Assembly: GCA_019753285.1 (NCBI GenBank)
Contig: JAIELD010000003.1
Span: 1-54,993, forward strand
Direction of reading: 5' to 3'
From: Beijerinckiaceae bacterium
GTDB lineage: Bacteria; Pseudomonadota; Alphaproteobacteria; Rhizobiales; Beijerinckiaceae
DNA: 54,993 bases
A program made the translations under genes and the position numbers. The first letter of the stretch is position 1, and each line of letters begins with the position of its first letter. Positions 1 to 7,392 of the stretch are shown one piece after another. The notes under the pieces are model-generated. The model was not told the origin of the DNA. It saw only the letters and a list, made by a program, of their open reading frames with translations, and searched no databases.

Positions 1-229
1 CATAACTCTTCTGCGTGGAGCGATGCCAGACATCGATCACATCCTCGCGCAGCGCGAGGATGCCGGCGGTCAACCAGTCATGCGGCTTTGCGACGCCGGG
101 TGTCTTGCCCAGCGAATAGGTGAGCTTGCCGACGATCCGCTCCTTGAGCTGCGCCACGGATATCTGAATGTCAGCGGAATGATCGGCCAAGTGAAAAGTC
201 CCTCGAAAATCGATGCTTTCGGCAGGCAT
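1..229 (-). CDS. glgP: Glycogen/starch phosphorylase, N-terminal 76 codons only
   Basis: Reading the minus strand from an ATG at 229 gives 76 codons open to the window edge. The protein contains KERIVGKLTYSLGKTP, then PHDWLTAGILALRED and HRSTQKSY. This order (a short N-terminal extension, the K-L-T-Y-x-x-G-K-x-P segment, then R-x-x-S/T-x-K/R-x-Y) matches the N-terminus of glycogen phosphorylases, PLP enzymes that release glucose-1-phosphate from alpha-1,4-glucans. The catalytic core and PLP lysine lie outside the window, so activity cannot be judged. The gene is divergent from the spermidine-synthase-like gene, with 136 bases between starts. A weak GAAAG precedes the start. The match is family knowledge applied by eye and is fairly secure because several consecutive motifs fit. 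Confidence 0.8.
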   Translation of the reverse strand, partial: MPAESIDFRGTFHLADHSADIQISVAQLKERIVGKLTYSLGKTPGVAKPHDWLTAGILALREDVIDVWHRSTQKSY

Positions 230-273
230 CTTTCGTGCCGCCGTTCGGCGGTGACCCTAAAGGCTCCCTTCCC

Positions 274-311
274 GCAGCAAAAGGGATTTGTGCGCAAAAG
301 GCCTTTGCTGC
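274..311. repeat. Imperfect inverted repeat in the glgP/speE-like divergent promoter region
   Basis: GCAGCAAAAGG (274-284) and CCTTTGCTGC (302-311) can pair as a 10-bp stem with one bulged A and a 17-base loop. It lies midway between the two divergent starts, so it could be an operator or part of a 5' leader. No T-run follows, so it does not look like a terminator. Confidence 0.4.
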
Positions 312-365
312 CTCGACGCCATGCTCTAGCACTCAAACCCATTCCATTCGTGTCGCGAGACCCCC

Positions 366-1037
366 ATGCAGCCGCGAGAACTGATCGGTACGGCCGCAAT
401 CCCCGGCGGCGAGGAACTGCGGCTTTTTCGCCGCGGCGGTGATTTCATGATCGTGCTCGATCGCAACGAGCTCATGAGCACACGGATGAGCGGCTCGGAA
501 AACGCCCTTGCCCTGATGACGCATGAGCGCCTCGGCAAACGAAACGCCCAGCGCTGGCTGATCGGCGGCTATGGCATGGGCTTCACCTTGCGCGCCGCGC
601 TCGGCGTGCTCGACGATGCAGCCGAAATCACCGTGGCGGAACTCGTTCCAGGCATCATCGAATGGGCGCGCGGGCCGATGGCGAAGATCGCGGCAGGCTG
701 TCTGGACGATAGGCGCGTGCAGCTCTTTGAAGGTGACGTCGCCGATCCGATCCGCAATTCGGACGATCGGTACGACACGATCCTGCTCGACGTCGATAAC
801 GGGCCGGACGGCCTCACGCGCGACAACAATGGCTGGCTCTATACCACGACAGGACTTGGCGCGGCGAACCGGTCGCTGAAGCACGGCGGCATTCTCGCGA
901 TCTGGTCTGCGGCGCCGGATGCAGCATTCGGGACTAGGCTCCGCCGCGCCGGCTTCAGGGTTGAAGAAGCGAGCGTTCGCGCCCGGGACAACGGCAAGGG
1001 CCCAAAGCATGTGATCTGGTTCGCCACGAAGCCCTGA
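366..1037 (+). CDS. Spermidine synthase-like SAM-binding protein
   Basis: 223 residues. The Rossmann glycine loop is GGYGMG (67-72), followed by an acidic strand end AELVP (91-95), EGDVADP (about 122-128) and a DVDNGPDG loop (142-149). This is the fold and motif order of spermidine synthase-like proteins. True spermidine synthases carry an N-terminal beta-barrel and a D-x-D-P motif that binds the polyamine; here the barrel is short and the equivalent loop reads DVDNGP, so polyamine activity is doubtful. Many bacteria have such stand-alone homologues with unknown substrate. It is divergent from glgP and precedes the glycan locus with no obvious functional link. No strong ribosome site precedes the ATG, so the start is the longest reasonable choice. 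Confidence 0.7.
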   Translation: MQPRELIGTAAIPGGEELRLFRRGGDFMIVLDRNELMSTRMSGSENALALMTHERLGKRNAQRWLIGGYGMGFTLRAALGVLDDAAEITVAELVPGIIEWARGPMAKIAAGCLDDRRVQLFEGDVADPIRNSDDRYDTILLDVDNGPDGLTRDNNGWLYTTTGLGAANRSLKHGGILAIWSAAPDAAFGTRLRRAGFRVEEASVRARDNGKGPKHVIWFATKP

Positions 1038-1083
1038 TCATTCTGGCGTTCGGCACATCACACCTTGCCAAGACCGGCAACGC

Positions 1084-1710
1084 ATGGGATCGAGACCTCA
1101 AAGCCGACGGCCACCGATGACGCCTTATCTGTTCGACGAAACCCATTATTTCAACGCGACGCCCGATGCGATCGAGAGCGGGCCTGGAGCGTTCGGGCAT
1201 TTCATCACGATCGGCGCGGCCGAGTTCCAGGATCCGCATCCGCTCTTCGACACGCGCTGGTATCTGGCCGCCTATCCCGACGTTGCGGCAGCCGGCATCA
1301 ACCCTCTGCTGCATTTCATCGACCATGGGGATCTGGAGGGACGAAATCCGCATCCGCTGTTCGACGCCAATTGGTACCGGCAGCGATACGGCCTACCGCG
1401 GCAGACGAGCGCGATCCGTCATTTCCTTGCGCATGGCCGAGTGAACGATCCGCATCCGCTGTTCGACACCGCCTTCTATCTGGAGCGTTACGGCGACCAT
1501 TTCGCGCCAGACGAGATCCCGCTCGTTCACTACAATCTCGAAGGCGGCTACCGCGGCTGGAGCCCGCATCCGTCATTCGACGGCGCGGCTTATCTCAAGA
1601 CGTATGCCGACATTGCCCGCGCCTGCATCAATCCGCTCGCCCACTACGTCGTTACCGGACGCGCGGAAGGTCGCAAAAGCGTTCCAGTCGAGGACAAATC
1701 GCCAGACTGA
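1084..1710 (+). CDS. Stand-alone FD-WYL-YPDV repeat protein (five units), function unknown
   Basis: 208 residues made almost entirely of five repeats of about 36-40 residues. Each has the form [H/S]PxFDxxxYLxxYxD, a short variable helix, [N/I]PLxH[F/Y], then a Gly-rich end such as GxxEGRxP. Units begin at roughly residues 14, 55, 93, 127 and 165; the first and second-last are most divergent. The same repeat occurs in the glycosyltransferase genes at 15219-16919 and 18542-22033, where it is fused to catalytic domains; here nothing catalytic accompanies it. There is no signal peptide or membrane segment. An in-frame ATG at 1117 (just before the first repeat) is an equally good start. I do not recognise a named family. 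Binding or scaffolding in the glycan machinery is only inference. Confidence 0.7.
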   Translation: MGSRPQSRRPPMTPYLFDETHYFNATPDAIESGPGAFGHFITIGAAEFQDPHPLFDTRWYLAAYPDVAAAGINPLLHFIDHGDLEGRNPHPLFDANWYRQRYGLPRQTSAIRHFLAHGRVNDPHPLFDTAFYLERYGDHFAPDEIPLVHYNLEGGYRGWSPHPSFDGAAYLKTYADIARACINPLAHYVVTGRAEGRKSVPVEDKSPD

Positions 1711-1860
1711 GCACACGTGTCATGGACGGCGACGGCATGGCACGGCTTCATTTGCAGTCTTCGAGGCGGCTGCCTCGATCATGACATCGTCAAGGCGGCG
1801 CGCTGCTTGACACAGCTTTTACTCTTCCACACAAGATGACCTGAAAATCGAGGGAAATCA

Positions 1861-3099
1861 GTGCAGCAAGAACTCGCATGCCGCGGATGTGGAAGCAAAA
1901 ACATCACGTTTTTTCTGGATCTTGGCGATCAGCCGCATTGTAACCGGCTCATTCCCCCGAACAAGGCAAGCCAGCGCGAGCCATATTTTCCGCTTCGCCT
2001 CGGCTTTTGCGACGATTGTACGCTCGTGCAGATCGACCACACGATCCCCAAGGAGGAGATGTTCACCGACTATCCTTACGTATCAGGCACGACAAAGACG
2101 CTTGTCGCGCACTTCAAGGAGTCGGCCGAACGCCTCGTCGCGACCTATGGCCTGAAGCCGGGCTCCAAGATCGTCGATATCGGCAGCAATGACGGCACCT
2201 GGCTGAAACAGTATCAGCCGCTCGGCATGAAGGTGCTCGGCATCGACCCCGCCGCCAACGTAACCGCGCTTGCCGTGGCCAATGGCGTCCCGACCTTGAC
2301 CCGTTTTTTCAACGAGGCCGTGGCCGAGGAAATCCTCGCGGCACAGGGGCCCGCCGATCTGGTCACGGCCGCCGGCGTGTTCTTTCATCTTGAGGAACTG
2401 CACAGCGTCGTTGCCGGCATCAAGCGGCTCATCGAGCCGGACGGCGTCTTCGTCGTACAGGCGATCTATCTCGGCGGCATGATCGACAATGTCGCCTTCG
2501 ATCAGGTCTATCACGAGCATCTCGTCTATTACACGCTGAAGTCGATCACGGCCCTTTTCGCGCGGCATGGCCTCGAAGCGTTCGACGTTTCGGTCGTGCC
2601 GATCCATGGCGGCTCGCTCGAAGTCCATGTCGGCCTGCCCGGCAAGCATCCGATCCAGCCGAGCATCGCGCGCCAGCAGGACATCGAGCGCGAGAAGGGC
2701 TATGGCGAACTCGCCACCTATCGGCGATTTGCCGAGCGCGTTTGGGAACTGCGTGACAAGCTCCTCGCACTGTTGCAGCGCTACAGGCAGGAAGGTCGCT
2801 CCGTCTACGCCTTTGGCGCGCCGGCCAAGGGCGCAACCCTGCTCAACAGCTTCGGAATCACGCCGGAGCTCGTCCAGTATGCGACCGAGCGCAATCCGAT
2901 GAAGGTCGGCATGATGATGCCCGGTTCGCGGTTGCCGATCATCGACGAGACCGGCGCAAAGCCCGACGCATTCCTCGTGCTCGCCTGGAATTTCATCGAT
3001 GAATTCGTGAAGCGCGAGCATGCCTATCTCGAGGGCGGCGGCGAGTTCATCGTGCCTGTGCCCGAGCTCAAGGTCATCGGAAAAGCGAAAGCGGCATGA
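1861..3099 (+). CDS. SAM-dependent C-methyltransferase of the NDP-sugar type
   Basis: 412 residues. The N-terminal zinc-binding domain has paired cysteines CxxC at 7/10 and 50/53. A class I SAM domain follows with VDIGSNDG at 105-112, and then a C-terminal Rossmann-like domain containing FGAPAKG and a late VLAWNF segment. This three-domain order (Methyltransf_13, a SAM domain, Methyltransf_14) is that of sugar C-methyltransferases such as TylC3 and NovU, which add a methyl group to a ketosugar nucleotide to make branched sugars. It starts at GTG with GAGGGA six bases upstream. The stop codon overlaps the next gene's ATG (ATGA), so it is translationally coupled to the epimerase. Family assignment is solid; the sugar substrate is not shown. 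Confidence 0.85.
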   Translation: MQQELACRGCGSKNITFFLDLGDQPHCNRLIPPNKASQREPYFPLRLGFCDDCTLVQIDHTIPKEEMFTDYPYVSGTTKTLVAHFKESAERLVATYGLKPGSKIVDIGSNDGTWLKQYQPLGMKVLGIDPAANVTALAVANGVPTLTRFFNEAVAEEILAAQGPADLVTAAGVFFHLEELHSVVAGIKRLIEPDGVFVVQAIYLGGMIDNVAFDQVYHEHLVYYTLKSITALFARHGLEAFDVSVVPIHGGSLEVHVGLPGKHPIQPSIARQQDIEREKGYGELATYRRFAERVWELRDKLLALLQRYRQEGRSVYAFGAPAKGATLLNSFGITPELVQYATERNPMKVGMMMPGSRLPIIDETGAKPDAFLVLAWNFIDEFVKREHAYLEGGGEFIVPVPELKVIGKAKAA

Positions 3100-4049
3100 G
3101 CACATCGCCCACGAGTGGAGCGCCGGAGTGTGTCATCGTCGTCGGCGCTTCGGGCTTCGTCGGGCGCAACATCGTCGATGCGTTGAGCGGCACGGTCGAG
3201 CAACTCGTCGCCGTGACGGGACAATCGCAGGACGTCCCGGGCAGCACCAGCACGGTGCGTCTTGCCGGCCTCGATGCGCTGCCGGCCCTGCCTCGGCGCA
3301 CCGCGATCATCCATGTCGCGGCGATGCGATACAACGCGGCGACCTTTCGCGCCGACCAGCCACGCATACTCGACGAGAACCTGCGCATCACCAACGCGGT
3401 CTACGCCTTCGCGGCGGCGCGCGGCATCACCGAGGTGCGGCAGGCGAGCAGCGCGGCGGTCTACCCGTCCTTTTTCGACGTGCTCGACGATGAGCGACCG
3501 TTCACCTGGAACGACTGGCCGCATGAGGGCGAGGCAGCCTATGCCTGGTCGAAGCGATGGGGCGAAATCATCGCCGAGCATTACCGCCGCAACCATGGCG
3601 TCCATACGCTGAGCTTCCGCCTGTCGAACCCCTACGGCCCATACGACACGACCGACATCACGGCGGCCCATGTCGCGACGGCCTTCGCGCTGCGCGCGCT
3701 GGAACACGGCCCGGATTTTCTTGTGAGAGGCAATCCGGACGCCGAACGCGACTTCGTCTATGCGGGCGACGTGGCGGAGGTCTTCAAGCGCTCGCTTGCT
3801 CTCGAAGGTCATCATGACAGCCTTAACCTCGGCAATGGCAAGACCATCACCGTGCGGGCGCTGGCCGAAGCCGCCGTGGCGGCAAGCGGGCAGGAGAAGA
3901 CGATCGTCGTCGATAATTCCGCGTCCGGCGGCGTCGCGGTCCGCCGCATGAGCACCGCGAAGCTCCAGCGCCTGTTTCCCGATTTCGTCTTGCGTTCGCC
4001 GCTGGAAGGCTTCCCGCCAACGATCGACTGGTACAGGCGGCACGCATGA
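3096..4049 (+). CDS. NAD-dependent epimerase/dehydratase (extended SDR)
   Basis: 317 residues. Extended short-chain dehydrogenase fold: NAD-binding GASGFVG (18-24), SSAAVYP (118-124), catalytic YxxxK as Y149/K153, and SNPYGPYD after it. Such enzymes epimerise, dehydrate or reduce NDP-sugars. The start overlaps the stop of the C-methyltransferase and its stop overlaps the next epimerase (both ATGA). A C-methyltransferase plus two SDR enzymes is a typical set for making a deoxy or branched sugar nucleotide: one enzyme would act before the methyl transfer and one would reduce the 4-keto group. Which step this one performs cannot be read from sequence. Confidence 0.85.
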   Translation: MSTSPTSGAPECVIVVGASGFVGRNIVDALSGTVEQLVAVTGQSQDVPGSTSTVRLAGLDALPALPRRTAIIHVAAMRYNAATFRADQPRILDENLRITNAVYAFAAARGITEVRQASSAAVYPSFFDVLDDERPFTWNDWPHEGEAAYAWSKRWGEIIAEHYRRNHGVHTLSFRLSNPYGPYDTTDITAAHVATAFALRALEHGPDFLVRGNPDAERDFVYAGDVAEVFKRSLALEGHHDSLNLGNGKTITVRALAEAAVAASGQEKTIVVDNSASGGVAVRRMSTAKLQRLFPDFVLRSPLEGFPPTIDWYRRHA

Positions 4050-4996
4050 GCGACATGACTCTGATCCTCGGCGCGGACGGTTTTCTGGGCAGGCATTTCT
4101 GCCGGTATTTTGCGGAGCGTGGCTGGCCGTCCCATCCGATCGGCAAGAGCGCTGGCGATTTCAGTGTGCGCTCCAACGTCGAGCGCGCCTTTCAGGAAGC
4201 GCCGAAGGCGACGCGCATTCTGCACCTCATCACGCATCAGCGCACCGGGCAGGTGCAATACGACATTCCCGGCAGCCTGCTGTTTGAAAACGCCAACATC
4301 CACCTCAACGTTCTTGAGTGCTGGCGGCTCTACCAGCCGCAGGCGAAGCTGGTTTCGACCGGCTCGTCCTGCGCCTATCCTGAATCCGACAAGCCTCTGC
4401 CGGAGGAGGCCTTTCAGGGCGGTCATGTGCACAAAAGCGTGCGTGGCTATGCGCTCGCCAAGCAGATGCTGGCAGTGGGGAGCGAAACCTATGCCCATGA
4501 ATACGGGCTGCGGTATCTTCATCTCTGCCTCTCGACGATCTACGGCCCGCATGACCACACCGCACCCGACCGCAGCCATTTCATGACCGGCATGATCCAC
4601 CGCGCGCTGCAGGAGAAGGCCGAGGGCAAGGATGTCTTCACCGTCTGGGGCACGCCAGGCACGGTGCGCGACCTCCTCTATGTGGACGATCAGATGGAGG
4701 CGATCCTCGCGGCGGACGCGGCATTCGAAAACTGCCTGTTGAATTGCGGCTCGAACGCGCCGGTGACGATAGACCAGTCCGCCCGGGCCGTGATCGACGC
4801 GCTCGACTGGCAGGCGGAGCTTTGTTATCCGCCAGGAAGTTTTGCTGGCGCGAACTACAAGACGCTGGATTGCAGCCGGTTTCTGGCCAAGACTGGCTGG
4901 CAGCCGAAGGTGGGGCTTGTGGAGGGCGTGCGACGGGTGGTTCGGGACGAAAAAACCGCCACGCCGGTCGCTTCAGACGCGGATAGAACACACTGA
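4046..4996 (+). CDS. NAD-dependent epimerase/dehydratase (extended SDR)
   Basis: 316 residues. NAD-binding loop GADGFLG (9-15), a TGSSCAYPES segment (105-114) and catalytic Y135/K139 in YALAK. The long substrate-loop pattern, with VRDLLYVDD late in the protein, resembles GDP-fucose synthase-like epimerase/reductases acting on GDP-sugars, but without the exact diagnostic residues I leave the substrate open. Third gene of the coupled run beginning at 1861; the ATG overlaps the previous stop. GDP-heptose genes lie 5-9 kb downstream, so a GDP-heptose derivative is a plausible substrate, by inference only. Confidence 0.8.
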   Translation: MSDMTLILGADGFLGRHFCRYFAERGWPSHPIGKSAGDFSVRSNVERAFQEAPKATRILHLITHQRTGQVQYDIPGSLLFENANIHLNVLECWRLYQPQAKLVSTGSSCAYPESDKPLPEEAFQGGHVHKSVRGYALAKQMLAVGSETYAHEYGLRYLHLCLSTIYGPHDHTAPDRSHFMTGMIHRALQEKAEGKDVFTVWGTPGTVRDLLYVDDQMEAILAADAAFENCLLNCGSNAPVTIDQSARAVIDALDWQAELCYPPGSFAGANYKTLDCSRFLAKTGWQPKVGLVEGVRRVVRDEKTATPVASDADRTH

Positions 4997-5024
4997 GAAA
5001 CGAGCAACCGCTCAAAGGGCCGAC

Positions 5025-6125
5025 ATGACGGACACGCCACTTTCGATAAGCCACGCCGCAGCCGACAGCTTCCCGATCCCGAAATTCTGGGAACCGAATT
5101 ACTGGGAGCAGACCGTTCAGATAGTGCTGCGGGATTATTGCCGGCCAGGAGACATTGTCTTCGATGTCGGCGCGAATGCCGGCGCGCTGACGATGGTGAT
5201 GTCCCGCCACGTCGGCCCGCGCGGAGTGGTCTGCTCGTTTGAGGCGAGCCCTCGCATCATCAACAAGACCCACCACAACATCGTCTCGGGTGGCCTGACG
5301 AACGTCCAGCTCTTCTATCGTGCCGTCTACCATACTTCACATCAGCTCGTGACGCTGTTCCCAGGCACGCATCTCAACGATTCCATCTATAATGATCACG
5401 GTGCCGAAGGCGGCGCGAGCTATCAGGTCGAGACCCTGGCGCTCGACGATTTCGTCGCCGAAACCGGCCTGATGCCGAAATTCATCAAGATGGACATCGA
5501 AGGAGCGGAGTTCGATGCTTTGAAAGGAATGAGCGGCATCCTTACCGTCGGGCGCCCAGGGCTCATTCTAGAGCAAAGCCCAAGCGACATGCGCTGCCAT
5601 GAACTGCTTCTTGCCGCAGGGTATATCGCAATCGACCTTTCCAACTACCGACGCATAAACAGTGCAGCAGACTTCGATGCAGGGATCGGCATCTGCAATA
5701 TCCTCTTCATTCATAAGGATAAATCAGCAGGTGATCCATATGTGAACGTCAGCGAGCCGGTCAAAGTCGCTCACTTGCCGGCGGAAGACTTCACTATTCT
5801 CGCAAATGGCGACGTGTCGCTGACCACACACATTGAATTGCAGGCAGGCCGTTATCTCTGCAAGACGGAGTTCAAAGCGGACGGGACCGACAACGAGATA
5901 TTTGCCGGCATCGACACCGATCGGGGACGTGTGATGCGTTATCACACCTATTCCAAATTGATGGCGGAGACGTACCGTGACTGGACTTTCGCTTTACGCA
6001 CGCCCTGCCTCGTCACGCCATACATTCAGTTCATAGCCGGCAGCGATCCAAGTTTTGGCTGGAATGGCTGCACTTTTTATCGCTATCCGAGCTTTGACGC
6101 CGTGCGGCCGCCAGTGATGTTCTAG
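5025..6125 (+). CDS. FkbM-family SAM methyltransferase with an extra C-terminal domain
   Basis: 366 residues from the ATG at 5025, 28 bases after the epimerase stop; a longer in-frame extension would overlap the previous gene and is not needed. SAM loop VFDVGANAG (45-53) and the FkbM hallmark KMDIEGAEFDALK (155-167) are clear. These enzymes O-methylate sugars or polyketides. The usual domain ends near residue 235. About 125 further residues, rich in beta-strand-type sequence and aromatic residues (PSFGWNGCTFYRYP near the end), are not part of the core FkbM domain and may be a carbohydrate-binding module. Probably the fourth gene of the operon, methylating a residue of the glycan. Confidence 0.85.
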   Translation: MTDTPLSISHAAADSFPIPKFWEPNYWEQTVQIVLRDYCRPGDIVFDVGANAGALTMVMSRHVGPRGVVCSFEASPRIINKTHHNIVSGGLTNVQLFYRAVYHTSHQLVTLFPGTHLNDSIYNDHGAEGGASYQVETLALDDFVAETGLMPKFIKMDIEGAEFDALKGMSGILTVGRPGLILEQSPSDMRCHELLLAAGYIAIDLSNYRRINSAADFDAGIGICNILFIHKDKSAGDPYVNVSEPVKVAHLPAEDFTILANGDVSLTTHIELQAGRYLCKTEFKADGTDNEIFAGIDTDRGRVMRYHTYSKLMAETYRDWTFALRTPCLVTPYIQFIAGSDPSFGWNGCTFYRYPSFDAVRPPVMF

Positions 6126-6240
6126 CTCCAACAACCGCTCGATCTCGCGGGCCGGTGTGCTTTACGAGCTGACTCGCACTATTACGTTAAGTAGGTTCAT
6201 CAAATATTTTCGCTTCAAGAAATATATTGGGAATCATGAA

Positions 6241-7272
6241 ATGAGCATGTCTGCAGACTATGATCTGGTAGTTTTGAAGGAAACAGTCGAGTACTTGAAA
6301 AGCCAGGTATCTTACCTGTCGGAAGAACTTGCTAACGCCAAAATCAACATTACTGCGCTGAAAACGGCAGTGACAAAAGATGCATCCGAGGGAACGGTGG
6401 AATTATCGCAGCCTGAACGACATCTGAGCATACTGCCGGGGACGCCTTATTCGCAGTACGCCATTCCGCTGGAGTACCAGCCCTCCCGCGATTTGCAGCC
6501 ACGCTGGGGAACCCTCAAGCCGCCCATTCCCGAGCTCAACGCCTGGTTCAAGACGTTCACCCACGATTATGAAGCGCTTTTCGATCTGATGCGGGACAAG
6601 GTTCGAAACCTTGCCGACATTCCACTTGATTTCGACGAAGCCAATCTGCCGCTGCCGGCATGGCGCGGCGTGCCATACTGCCCGTTCGACGCCGTGACAC
6701 TTTATACGATCATCCAGAAATACCGGCCAAAGCGCTATCTAGAGATCGGCTCGGGCGTCACGACATGCTACGCTTATAAATCGATCAAGGATGGCGGCCT
6801 TGACACCGTGATTACGTCGATCGATCCGCAGCCAAGAGCGAAGATCGACTCCATTTGCGACCACATCATTCGGGACGGCCTTGAGACCTGCGACCTGACC
6901 ATCTTCGACACACTCGAGCCGAACGACATCCTGTTTTTCGACGGCTCACACCGCAGTTTCATGAACTCGGACGTAACGGTGTTCTTCATCGACATATTGC
7001 CAAGGCTGAAACCCGGCGTGATCGTGCATATCCACGACATCCCGTTGCCTTGGGATTATGACACGATGTTCGTCAACTGGTACTGGAACGAAGCCTACAT
7101 GCTCGCGGTCTATTTGATGGGTCGCAAGGAAAGGATCGTTCCAATCGCCGCGACCGCGTTCATGTGCCGCGACGACGCGTTCCAGAGCCAGTTCGAAAGA
7201 CCGATGCTCGATTTCGGTCTGGGCAACGATTTCTGGAAGGGCGGGGGAGCCATGTGGTTCACACACATATGA
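6241..7272 (+). CDS. Class I SAM methyltransferase with N-terminal coiled coil
   Basis: 343 residues from ATG 6241. A heptad-rich segment (about residues 8-45, VVLKETVEYLKSQ onward) suggests a coiled coil. The SAM loop is LEIGSG (167-172), the acidic strand end is SIDPQ, and later come FFDGSH and HIHDIPLPWDYD, a pattern of class I methyltransferases found in glycan clusters. An in-frame GTG at 6157 would add 28 residues, but that stretch is only about 28% GC in 6181-6240 and lacks a ribosome site, so it looks like a leader. Base composition rises gradually to the locus norm by about 6500. The acceptor is unknown; sugar O-methylation is inferred from the neighbours. Confidence 0.75.
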   Translation: MSMSADYDLVVLKETVEYLKSQVSYLSEELANAKINITALKTAVTKDASEGTVELSQPERHLSILPGTPYSQYAIPLEYQPSRDLQPRWGTLKPPIPELNAWFKTFTHDYEALFDLMRDKVRNLADIPLDFDEANLPLPAWRGVPYCPFDAVTLYTIIQKYRPKRYLEIGSGVTTCYAYKSIKDGGLDTVITSIDPQPRAKIDSICDHIIRDGLETCDLTIFDTLEPNDILFFDGSHRSFMNSDVTVFFIDILPRLKPGVIVHIHDIPLPWDYDTMFVNWYWNEAYMLAVYLMGRKERIVPIAATAFMCRDDAFQSQFERPMLDFGLGNDFWKGGGAMWFTHI

Positions 7273-7392
7273 TCGCTTCAGCAGTCCAACCAAGTCAAAG
7301 ATCGAGATTGGTCGTCACCACGCTTCTTGACCGATACCAGAGTTGGCGCAGCATCAGCAGGCTGCGGCGGGGTAACGATAGAACGATAGTTG

